The notes under the pieces were generated by a model. That model worked only from the letters and a program-made list of their open reading frames with translations. It had not been told where the DNA came from and did no database searches. Position numbers and translations under genes: made by a program. This document shows positions 32,301 to 42,433 of a DNA stretch of 64,000 nt, in pieces. This DNA comes from Chondrosia reniformis (lineage: Eukaryota > Porifera > Demospongiae > Chondrillida > Chondrillidae). Within the stretch, counting starts at the first letter, position 1. The number at the start of each line of letters is the position of its first letter. The stretch lies in NCBI GenBank assembly GCA_947172415.1, contig OX359198.1, forward strand, positions 4,247,401 through 4,311,400, given 5' to 3'.

Positions 32301-32745
32301 AACATAGAAACATGTTTACACCTTTACAGTGCATTGCTATAAGTATTAAGTAAGTTATAATAAAATATAAATAAACGAAAAACAAGGTTATACGTAAATA
32401 TGCGGCGATGTTTACACAAAAACGCAGTGACATAATTAGTTATTATTGTGAAAAAAATGGCAGCCATAAGTTGATGATTAAGTTATTAACTATTTTCTTG
32501 GCGATTTGTCACCTTCTTCTGGGTGTGATACTCCCAGTCAGAGTCACTGTCAGCAATCTGTCTAATAACACAACTGACTTTCCTTTGTGTAGCCATTGTC
32601 TATATATGGGATGTTTATCATTTGTTTGTAAACATGGGTATTTGTTTGTATCAAAATTGATTGTTACTGACCTTTAATTTGTTAGAAATGATTTCGAATG
32701 AAATGGATGGCATTTTCACTTTAAAGCGGAAGGTGAAAGGTTATA
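32301..32745. other. Unique island between satellite blocks
   Basis: About 440 bp of non-satellite sequence. The frame at 32408-32677 has hydrophobic stretches but no family motif. The right edge, with GGCATTTTCACTTTAA and GGTGAAAGGTTATATGGCAG, resembles 40555-40625 (GGTGTTTACACTTTAATGTG, then AAAGGTTAATGTGGCAGG), which also lies directly beside a satellite unit. It is likely a shared mobile element whose ends are not certain. Confidence 0.5.
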
Positions 32746-34880
32746 TGGCAGGACCAACCTGAAACTGGTTCCCCACTTAACTGATATTTTTACACGAATG
32801 ACAGGTCCAACCTAGCTGAAACAGGTTTCCTATGTCACTGCTACTTTTACATAAATAACAGGTCCAACCTGAAACAGGTTCCCAATATCACTGATACTTT
32901 TATATAAATGACAGGTCCAACCTGAAGCTAGTTCCCCACGTAACTGATACTTTTACATAAGTTGCAAGTCCAAACCGAAACAGATTTCCTAAGTCACTGC
33001 TACTTTTACATAAATAACAGGTCCAACCTGAAACAGGTTCCCCAAGTCACTGATACGTTTACATAAATAACAGTTCCAACCTGAAACAGGTTACCGATGT
33101 CACTGAAAATTTTACATGATTGAGAGTCCAACTTGAAACAGGTTCCCTACATCACTGATACTTATACATGAATGACAGGTCCAACCTGAAACAGGTTCCC
33201 CAAGTCACTGATACATTTACATAATGACAGGTCCAACCTAAAGCAGGTACACACATCACTGATAAATTTACTAAATGGCAGGTCTAACTAGAAATAGTTT
33301 CCCCTCATGACTGATACTTTCATTAATGACAGATCTAACCTGAAAGAGTTTCCTCAAGTCACTGATACTAAAGACAGGTCCAACCTTAAACAGGTTCCCC
33401 ACGTCACTAATACTTTTACATTTTTAACCGGTCCAACCTGAAACAGGTTCCTCACGTCACTGACAGTTTTATATGATTGTCAGGTTCAACCTGAAGCAGG
33501 TTCCCCATGTTGTTTATACTATTACATAAATGACAGGTCCAACCTGAAACTGAATCCCCAAGTCACTGATACTTTTACAAGATTGACAGGTCCAACTTGA
33601 AACCGGTTCCCTTTGTCACTGATACATTTATATGATTAACAACTTCTACATGATTGACAGTCCAACCTGAAACAAGTTCCCCACGTCACTGATACTTTCT
33701 CATAAATTACAGTTCCAACCTAAAACAGGTTCCCTACGTTACTGAAAATTTTACTTGAATAACAGGTCTAACCTGAAGCAGGTTCCCCACGTCACTGATA
33801 CTTTTACATTGTTGACAGGTCCAACCTGAAACTGGTTCCTCACATCAGTTATACTTTTACATGATTGACAGGTCCAACCTGAAACAGTTTCCCACTTCAC
33901 TGATACATTTACATAAGGGACAGGTGCAACCTGAAACAGGTTCCCTACATTCCTGATAATTTTACATGAATGACAGCTCCTACATGTAACAGGTTCCCCA
34001 CATCATTGATACATGATTGACAGATCTAACCTGAAGTAGATTCCCCAAGTCGCTGATACTTTTACAAAATGACAGTTCCAACCTGAAACAGGTTCCCCAC
34101 ATCACTGTTACTTTTACATAAATAACAGGTCCAATCTGAAAGAGGCTCCCTAAGTCAGTGATACCTTTCACAATTGACAGGTCCAACCGTAAACAGGTTC
34201 ACAACGTTGCTGATAATTTTACACGATTGTCTGTCAAACCTGAAACAAGAAATCCTTATTCTATTACTAAGACAGGTTCCCCATGTCACAGATAATTTTA
34301 CATAAATGATGGGTCCTACCTGAAACAGGTTCTCCAAATCACTGATACCTTTACATCTTTGACAGGTCCAACATGAAACAGGATCCCCATCTCACTGAAA
34401 CCTTTATATAAATAACAGTTCCAATCTGAAAGAGGTTCCTTAAGTCACTGATACATTTACATGATAGACGAGTCCAACCTTAAACAGGTTCACGACGTTA
34501 CTGATAAGTTTACATGATTGTCTGTCCAACCTGAAACAGGTTCCTCTTGTCACTGATACTTTTACATGATTGACAGGTCCAGGCTGAAGTATGTACCCTA
34601 GGTCATTGATACTTTAATGTGAATGACAGGTCCAACCTGAAACAGGTTCCCCATATCACCAATATTCTACATTAATGACAGGTCCAACCTGAAACAAGAT
34701 TCCCCACATCACTGATACTTTTACATTAATGAGAGGTCCAGCCTGAAGTAGATTCCCCAAGTCATTGATACTTTTACATTTTTGACAGGTCCAACCCTAA
34801 ACAGGTACCTCACGTCACTGACACTTTAATGTGATTGACAGGTCCAAACTGAAACAGGTTCCCCACGTCATGTATACTTG
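32746..34880 (+). repeat. 53-bp satellite, block 4 (about 40 units)
   Basis: Same unit as blocks 1-3. It includes units with GTCCAACCTGAAACAGGTTC throughout and a unit carrying a short foreign insert (near 34245-34275, AAGAAATCCTTATTCTATTA). It ends after ACAGGTTCCCCACGTCATG at about 34880. Together with blocks 1-3 it gives about 6.2 kb, or roughly 115 units. Confidence 0.95.
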
Positions 34881-35077
34881 AACGCCTTACACTCCGATGA
34901 CTACTTTTGTGGCTTTAAATCTTTAGACCCTTACGTTCCGCAACGGCAAATGTCATACCATAGCTTCGACATTTATAAGTATCAATAGGGCTAATATATT
35001 GGAATCTTCGCATAAAATATTATGCAGTGGGGATTAAAAGTTATTAACCACGTGTAATAATTTTGTAGTATATACCG

Positions 35078-35264
35078 CAAGCACTCACCCAGAAGACACA
35101 TTGCAAAAAATGATCTACTTTGACAATAATGAACCGCAACTAATCATAATACAGTGCGGACACATAGAAGATAAAATAGATGCAGAGTCAGCTGATACAT
35201 TCATCAAGTACACAAAACACTTAACTAAGGTTACACACACTACACTACATGTCAGCCTACTACA
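35078..35264 (-). repeat. Truncated 3' LTR
   Basis: Starts TGTAGTAGGCTGACATG on the minus strand immediately after a purine-rich tract (35265-35277, AGAGGTGGAGGAG) and matches the beginning of the 5' LTR at 39478-39666 over about 187 bp. Similarity ends at about 35078. The rest of the LTR is missing and about 200 bp of unassigned sequence follows before the satellite. Confidence 0.8.
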
Positions 35265-35275
35265 CTCCTCCACCT

Positions 35276-35778
35276 CTAACCAACAGACATAACGAGGTGG
35301 CTTGCGAATTCTAGAGCAACGACGTGGAGATTGATGCGGTGCTGAATTGTTCTCATTGTCAGGTGATTCTTCCTCAAAATCCAGAGTGGAAGTAGCAAAG
35401 GGAAAGGTGGTGATGTACTGGATTTAGTGATATGAACCTCCAGCCACTTGGTGTGTGCATATCTGATTACCAGAAGCATGTCGTTCTGAAAAGGTCCTGC
35501 ATAGTCGACATGAACTGTGGATCAAGGAGTTCTTGGCCAATCCCAGGGATATAACAGAGCCTTTGGTCGTGCATTACAATCTTGCTGACATAACTGGCCT
35601 GTCTGCACTGCAGCCTCGATATATCCCCATCCATTCTGAGCCACGAAACAAATTTTCTTGCCAGATTCTTCATTCTGGATGTCCCTGGATGGTTGTCATG
35701 TAACTCCTGCAAAATTCGAGCTCTCAAATGAGGCGGTATGACCACTCTCCCTCCCCACAAAATGCAACCATCCACCAA
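35276..35778 (-). pseudogene. Gypsy integrase, N-terminal and partial core
   Basis: Frame 35778-35467 reads VVIPPHLRARILQELHDNHP and SRMKNLARKFVSWLRMDGDI, the HHCC zinc-finger region of integrase. After a frameshift, 35479-35276 reads LLVIRYAHTKWLEVHI (the usual Asp is changed in IRYAH) and then loses the core before the second Asp. It is truncated shortly before the polypurine tract, so most of the core and the C-terminus are missing. Confidence 0.8.
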
Positions 35779-35913
35779 GCTTAACTCTAATTTCCTAGCG
35801 TGGTACGGTGGCAGCTCCTCTCTACCACCATCTTTACCCGAGGACCACCCAGTTTGGACTAATTGCTTTACTTTCGCTAAAATAGGATTTCTGTCTGTGC
35901 TCAGACGGATTTG

Positions 35914-36513
35914 TTATGCAGACACTGGAAGCGATGAAAAGTGTTCCAAGAGTAAGATAGTTTCAGCTGGTACAGGAACTTCCTTAGGTGCTTCAGGCAA
36001 CGGTAGACGACTCAGTGCATCTGCATTGGCTTGTTCCCCACCTGGACGGTAACTAATAGTGTAATTATAAGCACTGAGCAAAACAGCCCATCTCTGCATT
36101 CTAGCTGAAACCATGACTAGTGTCGTCTTTGACTCCCTGAATATCCTCAGTAGTGGTTTATGGTCAGAATGTATTGTGAAAGTCCGACCAAATACATATT
36201 GGTGGAATTTCTTTACGCCAAATATGATGGCTAGGGCCTCCTTATCTAACTGAGAGTAGTTCTTCTCAGCTGGTGCCAATGACCTAGATGCAAAAGCTGT
36301 AGGTTGATCCTTTCCTTCTTCAGTGATGTGCGATAAGACCGCTCCCACTCCATATGTTTTCACATGACAGTAAGAGTGGAAGCTTATGATTGTAATGAAG
36401 TAGCAATCCTGTAGACTGCAACTGAGTTTGACCCTTGAAAAAACTTCCTCTTGGGCTGCTTCCCATACCAATTTTGAGTCCTTTTGTAGAAGCTGGTATA
36501 ATGGGACCACCAT
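35914..36513 (-). pseudogene. Gypsy RNase H
   Basis: Reads YQLLQKDSKLVWEAAQEE (tether), YGVGAVLSHITEEGKDQPTA, LDKEALAIIFGVKKFHQYVF (Glu), FTIHSDHKPLLRIF (Asp) and EQANADALSRLPL (Asp). The segment before YGVGAV, normally L-x-x-DAS, is shifted out of frame. It belongs to the same group as the RNase H at 15.98-16.68 kb. Confidence 0.85.
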
Positions 36514-36599
36514 CTGCTAAATTTGCCAAAACCCTGCTATAGTAATTAACTAGGCCAAGAAAAGCACGCAGTTCTCCTACATTTGTAGGTGAAGGAGCC

Positions 36600-37290
36600 T
36601 TAGCAATGGCCTTTACTTTAGACTCAGATGGCTGCAGCGCCTACTTGGAAATCCGATGGCCTAGATACTCCACTTCTGGCAAAAGAAAGGAGCTTTTTTC
36701 TTTCTTCAGTCTCATTCCTGCCTTCTTAACCCTGTCTAGGATGGCTTCTATGTTCCTGAGGTGGTCTGTCGAGTAACTAAAATGTCATCCATGTAAACGC
36801 AGACATTAGGGATACCTTGCATCAGGGACTCCATTATCATATGAAAAATTGCAGGGCTGAGGCACCCCAAAAGGAAGACGTTTATACCGAAATGGTCCCC
36901 AGTGTGTGTTCACCATGACATATTGCTGTGACCCCTCCTCTAATGGAACTTGCTGATAGGCATGGGAGAGGTCCAGCTTGGGAAAAGTTTCTCCTACCAG
37001 TGAGGCAAACAGTTCATCAATCCTGGGCAGTGGATAAACTTCCAACCTAGCAGTCTTATTATTAGTAAGCTTATAATCCCCGCAAATTCTCACAGACCCA
37101 TCTTTCTTTTGTATAGGGACAATGGGAGACGCCCAGTCTGAATTTGTAACTGGGACTATTACCTTATCCTTAAGTAACCGATCTAACTCATTGGAAACCT
37201 TTTCCTGGATTGCCAGAGGAACTGGGCGGGTCTTAAAAAATCTAGTTTGGCTGTCCGGGGGACAGTACAAGAAGGCCTTGGCGCAGAGGG
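36600..37290 (-). pseudogene. Gypsy reverse transcriptase (second RT of the mosaic)
   Basis: Frame 37270-36806 reads QTRFFKTRPVPLAIQEKV, SDWASPIVPIQKKDGSVRIC, DYKLTNNKTARLEVYPLPRI, FPKLDLSHAYQQVPLEE (motif A) and RYKRLPFGVPQPC (motif B, damaged). The following YxDD box (VYMDD-like, near 36790) is in another frame. The fingers signature (FFKTRPVP) matches the RT at 17.7-18.7 kb, and differs from the RT directly upstream at 37.3-38.0 kb. Confidence 0.85.
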
Positions 37291-37296
37291 CAAGCT

Positions 37297-38293
37297 TCAG
37301 CTTCTGGAAGGTGCTGCAATGGTAGCATACCCAGAAATAAACTTCCTGTAGTTGCCGGTTAGCCCAAGAAAAGCCCTAACTTGCTTTTTGGTCTGGGGAA
37401 CCTTCCAATCGCTCACAGCAGCTACCTTGCTGGTCTCTTGCCTCACTTGACCTCCTCCCACGGTATGTCCAAGGTACACACACTATTGCATGGCAAACTG
37501 ACACTTGCTGGGTTTGGCAGTCAACCCTGCCTCCTGGAGTCTCTGAAGGACACTCCTCGGGTGCTGCAAGTGTCCCTCCCACGAGGTACTGAAAACAATT
37601 AGGTCATCCAGGTAGGCAGCAGTGTAGTCTCCCATGCCCCTCAAAAGCTGATCCATCATCCTTTGGAAAGTGGCTGGGGCACCTTGCAATCCAAAGGACA
37701 GGCTGTAAACTGAAATAACCCTCACTGTGTGATGAATGTTGTCTTCACCTTGCTTGACCTTGACATGGGCACCTGCCAGTAGCCTCTTGCAAGGTCCAGG
37801 GTCATCAGGTACTTGGCCTTTCCCAACCTGTCCAAAAGCTCATCTATACTAGGCATCGGGTAGGGGTCAACCCTGGACACAGCATTCAACCTTCTGTAGT
37901 CCACGCAAAAATGAAGGGTACTATCCTTCTTCTTCACTAACACTATTGGGGCAGCCCATTCGCTACTGGAGGGCTCCACTATCCCTGCTTCAAACATTCC
38001 GCTCAACTCCTGCTCCACGGCATCTTTGTAAGCATATGGTACTCTGTAGGGAAGGAGACGAACAGGGCTAGCATTACTTGTATCAATACTGTGCTCTGCT
38101 AAAGAAGTCCTTCTAGGACCACCCTCAATGTCTCCCTATACTCCCTCGGCAATGCCATCAACTGCTGATGCTGCTCCCTGTTGAGATGGGGTGACACCAC
38201 GGTCTCCTGTTCTAGGGCTGTTGCATCAGCTTGTGATTCCCAAAATAGCATATCCCCTAAGTCCTGGGAGTCTGTCACGTTATGGGCCCGCAA
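37297..38293 (-). pseudogene. Gmr1-like reverse transcriptase (first RT of the mosaic)
   Basis: Frames 38293-38099, 38018-37722, 37725-37483 and 37479-37297 chain together. They hold HLNREQHQQLMALPREYRET, then SSEWAAPIVLVKKKDSTLHF, CVDYRRLN, YLMTLDLARGYWQVPM (motif A), GAPATFQRMMDQLLRGMG (motif B), AAYLDDLIVFS (motif C), YLGHTVGGG and VRAFLGLTGNYRKF. Overlapping frames show small shifts. It stops at YATIAAP, where the tether to RNase H should begin, and foreign gypsy sequence starts. Confidence 0.88.
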
Positions 38294-38880
38294 AGTCAGG
38301 AGAGTGCCATTGCTTCAGCTTGTTCACATGAAGAATCCTTTTCTCCCTAGCATGTTCAAACATGTTGATCTCATAGGTGACTGGTCCGATCTGGCGAACA
38401 ATTGGATAAGGTCCCTGCCACTTGGCCAGCATCTTGTTGCTAACGGTAGGGAGCAGGACTAGCACATTATCTCCCACCTTGAACTCTATCTGGCAAGCGT
38501 TCTAGTCATACCACTTCTTCTGGACTTTTGGAGCCTTGCCAAGGTTCTCAGAAGCTAGTTCAACCATTTTCTCCAGTCTTTCCTGCACTGATAAGACATA
38601 TATATGAGATGACACTTTCAGAATGTTTACTACCAACCTCCCAGGACTCCTTTATGACATCAAAGGGGCCTCTCACTGCTCTCCCATAAACCAACTTAAA
38701 TGGAGAGAAACCAATAGATGCCTGTGGGACTTCTCTGTAAGTGAACAACACATATGGAACAAGCTTGTCCCAGTCCTTACCCTCATCAGTGGCTTTCAGA
38801 GTCTAGTTGAATCTCTCAAACAAACCATCAGTCTGGGGGTGGTAGGGGCTGGTCCTAATAGGCTTGATATGTTATAACTA
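38280..38880 (-). pseudogene. Gmr1-like integrase, end of core and GPY/F domain
   Basis: From 38880 down the minus strand reads IRTSPYHPQTDGLFERFN (Glu of the DDE core lies in FERF), DEGKDWDKLVPYVLFTYREV, SIGFSPFKLVYGR, then VLVLLPTVSNKMLAKWQGPY and VTYEINMFEHAREKRILHVN, which is the GPY/F module. Two frames are used. It is followed directly by the RT linker, so integrase precedes RT. That order is known in Gmr1-like gypsy elements. The zinc finger and the first two Asp are deleted. Confidence 0.88.
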
Positions 38881-38973
38881 GTTAATCTCTTCTTCACACT
38901 TTCTCCGGTCCTCAATCATCATCTTCATGAGGTCTGTTATAGTGGAAGTGGCCTCAGTCCCTTCTTGACTCAT
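38881..38973 (-). pseudogene. Stub of gag after the primer-binding site
   Basis: The first Met after the PBS (38973) opens a short frame, MSQEGTEATSTITDLMKMM, continuing with acidic and basic residues to a stop near 38881. Then the sequence jumps into the end of the integrase core. This is the kind of coiled N-terminus seen at the start of gag in fish and invertebrate gypsy elements. The rest of gag, the protease (if present) and most of integrase have been deleted. Confidence 0.5.
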
Positions 38974-39054
38974 ATATAGTCCTCTGATATGTTCTTCCTA
39001 ACCTTGTAGTCATACAACAAATGCAAGGATTCCCTTTATACTCCTGCAATGGTG

Positions 39055-39075
39055 AATCCCACTTCTGCCACCAAA
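39055..39075 (-). other. Primer-binding site of the mosaic LTR element
   Basis: On the minus strand the LTR end TTCACA is followed by TTTGGTGGCAGAAGTGGGAT. TGG directly after the LTR, then GGCAGAAGTGGGA, is the common PBS layout of many gypsy elements. Confidence 0.75.
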
Positions 39076-39666
39076 TGTGAAGGTTCTGCCCAGTTGCGCA
39101 CGAACAACTGTCGAGTCACAATAGCAGAACTCTTCGCTTATCTTGAAGATTAACAGTTACTGCACTTTATAGTAGCTCATGATTCTCTCCTCAGTGTAAA
39201 CTCTGACTCAATTTCTCCTCTATCTTTACAAAACTCACTTTATATATAACTAAGGGGAAGTGACCTTTACAAAAATCATGAAGGGGAACGTGACTAGTGA
39301 AGGTGCTAAGTGAAAGAACCAAGTTAGACATATATAGGTCATAGAGAGTAGGCTAGATACAACAGAATACATATAACTGTGAGTCCTATATGTATGCAAT
39401 TAAGAAACACACAATATTACCACATAGAGTAATAGTTAGATCATAGCCCCTTTGGGCTACTCTGACTTCACAATCCCGCAAGCATTCGCCCAGAAGACAC
39501 GTCACAAAACAATGATCTACTTCGACAATAATGAACCACAACTAATCATAATACAACACAGACACATACAAGATAAAATAAATGCAGAGTCAGCTGATGC
39601 ATTCAACAAGTACACAAAACACTTAGCTAATGTCACACACATTACACTACATGTCAGTCTATTACA
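39076..39666 (-). repeat. 5' LTR of the mosaic element (591 bp)
   Basis: TGTAATAGACTGACATG at the start, TTCACA at the end next to the PBS. Its first 190 bp match 35078-35264. Divergence between the two copies is clear by eye (about one change in ten), so the element is not recent. Confidence 0.78.
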
Positions 39667-40620
39667 CCATGCATTTAAACGCGTGCTACTCACATGCCCC
39701 TTGAGTACTCAAACGAGTAAAATAATACTTGCAATAGTTAACACCTTTGGCGCAATGATTGAATTATACAGGGCATACATTTTGGTGTGAAGTTTAAGAT
39801 TGCAAGTGTAGAATGCTGAGAAAAGTGATGTAAATCTCTGTGCAATGGCTGGAATCGAAAGATTGAGACAAGATACATCGAATTAACGTCAAACATATCA
39901 TTGGCAACTTATCTGAGATCGATGTTGGAATGGAAATCGTCATAAGACTAAACACCTGACACTATCGTGCAACAGTGGTCGATTTAAAGGCCAAGAAAAC
40001 CTAAGGAAGACAAAGAAAAAACATAGAAGAAATCACTTTGGTTAGGTAATCTGTCAATTGACTCTAAAGGGTAATTGAATGTGCCTATTAAAGCATTATA
40101 GGTGTGTAGAGAGATGATATTTATTATTACGAACCTAAGAATTAACTTTTAATTATAATTAAAAGTGCTAATTATAATTTTGTTGAAATTATAATTAGCA
40201 CCTTCAACGTTTTACTCGTGCGAGTATATTCCAGTACTCTCGTGTAAATAATTTTTACATGGCTAATTCCCACTGTAGGTTTAAACCATAGTAAAACTAT
40301 ATTTTATGGTAGGTATTTAGATTACACAAGTGTTAATGGAAATATGCAAAGTTTATGGAAATTTTTCAGAGTTATACAAACAACCTTAAAAATGGCCGCC
40401 TAAAAGGAGGACTTGTTTCCTTAGAGGTTTTTAGTTGTATAGTATTTGTTGCTTTAATTAACTTGAGCAAAGTTTATTTGGAGGATTTTAAAATTATTGA
40501 AGGTGAAAATGGACCTTGAGTAGACAGTTTTACTTTTGAGCCACGAAAGTGGTCATTGGCATTCTGGGGGGTGGTGTTTACACTTTAATGTGGCAGGTAA
40601 AAGGTTAATGTGGCAGGTAA
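39667..40620. other. AT-rich spacer with a perfect palindrome
   Basis: No gene recognised. GTGCTAATTATAATTT at 40165-40180 is perfectly inverted at 40186-40201 with a 5-base loop, and the flanking 40143-40164 is also self-complementary. The right part (40555-40620) resembles the edge of the satellite island at 32700-32745. Confidence 0.5.
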
Positions 40621-40672
40621 AAGATTAATGTGATTGACAGGTCCAACCTGAAACAGGTTCCCCACGTCAATA
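40621..40672 (+). repeat. Isolated single unit of the 53-bp satellite
   Basis: GATTGACAGGTCCAACCTGA then AACAGGTTCCCCACGTCA is one unit with the intact palindrome, 5.7 kb from the main array. The left flank repeats ATGTGGCAGGTAAAAG twice (about 40590-40625). Confidence 0.8.
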
Positions 40673-41039
40673 AAATATATTCTTATTGATCTGGTCCATT
40701 GCAATTTATGCAGCATTTGTATCCCTATTATATTGCAAAGGAATGTTTAATGTTTGCATGTATATATACGTATATTTAAGAGTCAAACTGTTAACTTACT
40801 TTTGATATACAGGTTAAAATCAAGATTATTCAAATTCTGTGTAGGTATAAAGCAGTTAACGCACTGGGAAAGAACAACAGAACCTTAACTTTAACCTTCC
40901 TCTCTATATAACTCAATAAAGATGAAATCCCTCCAAAGTGTCATGGCCTTGTTATGTGATATACGATATACTATTTATATCCTTTATAATTGACAAAATG
41001 TGTGTATATGCTTATATTTAGAACTTGAGATTATATATA

Positions 41040-42430
41040 CAGTCAAACTCTGATAATGAGAACCACCTTCAATCATCAATCAATCACCCATGGGCTTTAT
41101 CCCCTTTGCAAGGGGTAGCCTGTACACATAATATACACAAACACAGTAGTTAACATGGCGAAAAAAGATAATACTCTATATCTGTCAACAGTTGTAATGT
41201 ACAAATGCTAATTATTACTTAAAATTCTCATGCCATCTTTTTCTTGGTCCCCCTCTAGGTCTCCTCCCCACTGCTTCCTCTTCAAACACTCTTTTTACCA
41301 GTCTCTCATTATCTATCTGCTCTAGCTTCTCTCTCCACGCAATCTGCTTTGCCTTCACAACGTCAAGTACTGCATCTTGCCTCAGTGCTCTCCTTATATC
41401 TTCATTTCTAACCCTGTTTAAACGTGTCACTCCTTGCACTCTCCTCAAGTATCTCATTTCTAGGGCTTGCAGGCTGCTCACATGTCGTTGCTGCATTGTC
41501 CACGTTTCACAGCCATATAGCAGTGTGGGCAGAACCATAGCATTGTACACTCTCAGTTTTGTTGATTTCTTCAGCTCTCTTCTATCCAGCACCTGCTTCC
41601 TCATTGCTCCAACAACATTTGCTGCTGCTCCAATTCTTTGTTCAATTTTCGTCATCACATCTTCCGCTTGCACTCAGCATTACTCCTAGGTACTTCATCT
41701 TCTCCACTTGTGCAATATCCTGTCCATCAACATTCACTTTGCAATCATCCCCTGTTCTACTAACCATCATTACCTTTGTCTTTACCCAGTGTATCTGGGA
41801 TCTGAGAACCACCTTGAGGAAACAAAAAAAGTACTCATTATCCAAGGTACTCATTATCCATAATTCTACAATATTTCAATACAATAATATACATACAGTA
41901 TAACTACGTACATTAAGCAGGGAAATAGTCATCTAAAGTTGCTTGTTTTTGTTTGAAAGTAAAAAAAGAGTTTTTCAAGCCTGTATACAGCTTGAATATC
42001 TTCTGAATTATCGGAGATGCATGTTAAAAATTGTCTAATAATGCCCATCGTGGACGCCAGCAAATTAGCTTTTACCAACAGAAGTGGCCCGTTGATTGAA
42101 ACGTTTCTACTTCGCGGCGGCATCTACATCCTTGTTATGGGACTTCATGAACGCTTAGCGTCTCCACATACTTTGAAGGAAACTATGGCATATGTCTTGA
42201 GAAGTATCCATTCCTTTCGTTCAGCTGCAGAAGTACGCATTAATCGATAAAATACCATTTATTATTGAATTTTACAGTACGTGTCAACCGAAAATACGCA
42301 ATATACCGGTACACATTATGCGATGAAATTTATTAATCACAGAATAGGAAGTGACCCTTGTTCCTAAGATACTGTATGTATTAACCGAGAGTACGCATTA
42401 TCCCAGGTACTTACTAAACGAGTTCGACTG
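41040..42430. mobile_element. pogo-group relic split by a LINE
   Basis: The left end CAGTCAAACTCTGATAATG and the inverted right end (42412-42430, reverse complement CAGTCGAACTCGTTTAGTA) share about 14 of 19 bases. TA lies on both sides. Repeats of GTACTCATTATCC inside (41840-41860) echo the ends. On the minus strand 42123-41929 reads RSRNVSINGPLLLVKANLLA, the block before the DDE domain in pogo/Tigger transposases; no other transposase part is left. Without the LINE it would be about 650 bp. Confidence 0.65.
41070..41802 (-). mobile_element. 5'-truncated RTE-type LINE, 13-bp TSD
   Basis: TGAGAACCACCTT at 41057-41069 and 41803-41815 flank it exactly. The minus-strand 3' end finishes in GATTGATTGATGATTG, a short microsatellite tail. 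Two frames (41854-41642 and 41673-41215), with a small deletion or shift near 41670, hold TKVMMVSRTGDDCKVNVDG, MKYLGVMLSASG, PTLLYGCETWTM, YLRRVQGVTRLNRVRNEDI and RRPRGGPRKRWHEN. RT motifs A-C are lost by truncation. It is the same family as 16697-17707. Confidence 0.9.
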
Positions 42431-42433
42431 TAT

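Larger units (their letters stand above)
35078..39666 (-). mobile_element. Mosaic LTR retrotransposon (Gmr1-like half plus conventional gypsy half)
   Basis: Matching direct repeats at 39478-39666 and 35078-35264 mark the LTR starts. The 5' LTR (39076-39666) is followed by a PBS and a short gag start. Then come integrase, RT (Gmr1-like order), and after a breakpoint near 37290 a second, different RT, RNase H, integrase, a polypurine tract and the truncated 3' LTR. The presence of two RTs and two integrases within one LTR pair shows a recombinant or a nested insertion. All frames are broken. Confidence 0.75.

Noticed and set aside
24521..34337. Open frames through the satellite with repeated WGTCF and VGPV-like peptides
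   Set aside because: They are translations of the 53-bp unit; frames are set by chance loss of stops and have no start context.
22536..34880. CRISPR-like look: regular short repeats
   Set aside because: Units are contiguous 53-bp copies without unique spacers, diverge gradually, and no cas gene is near; it is a eukaryotic satellite.
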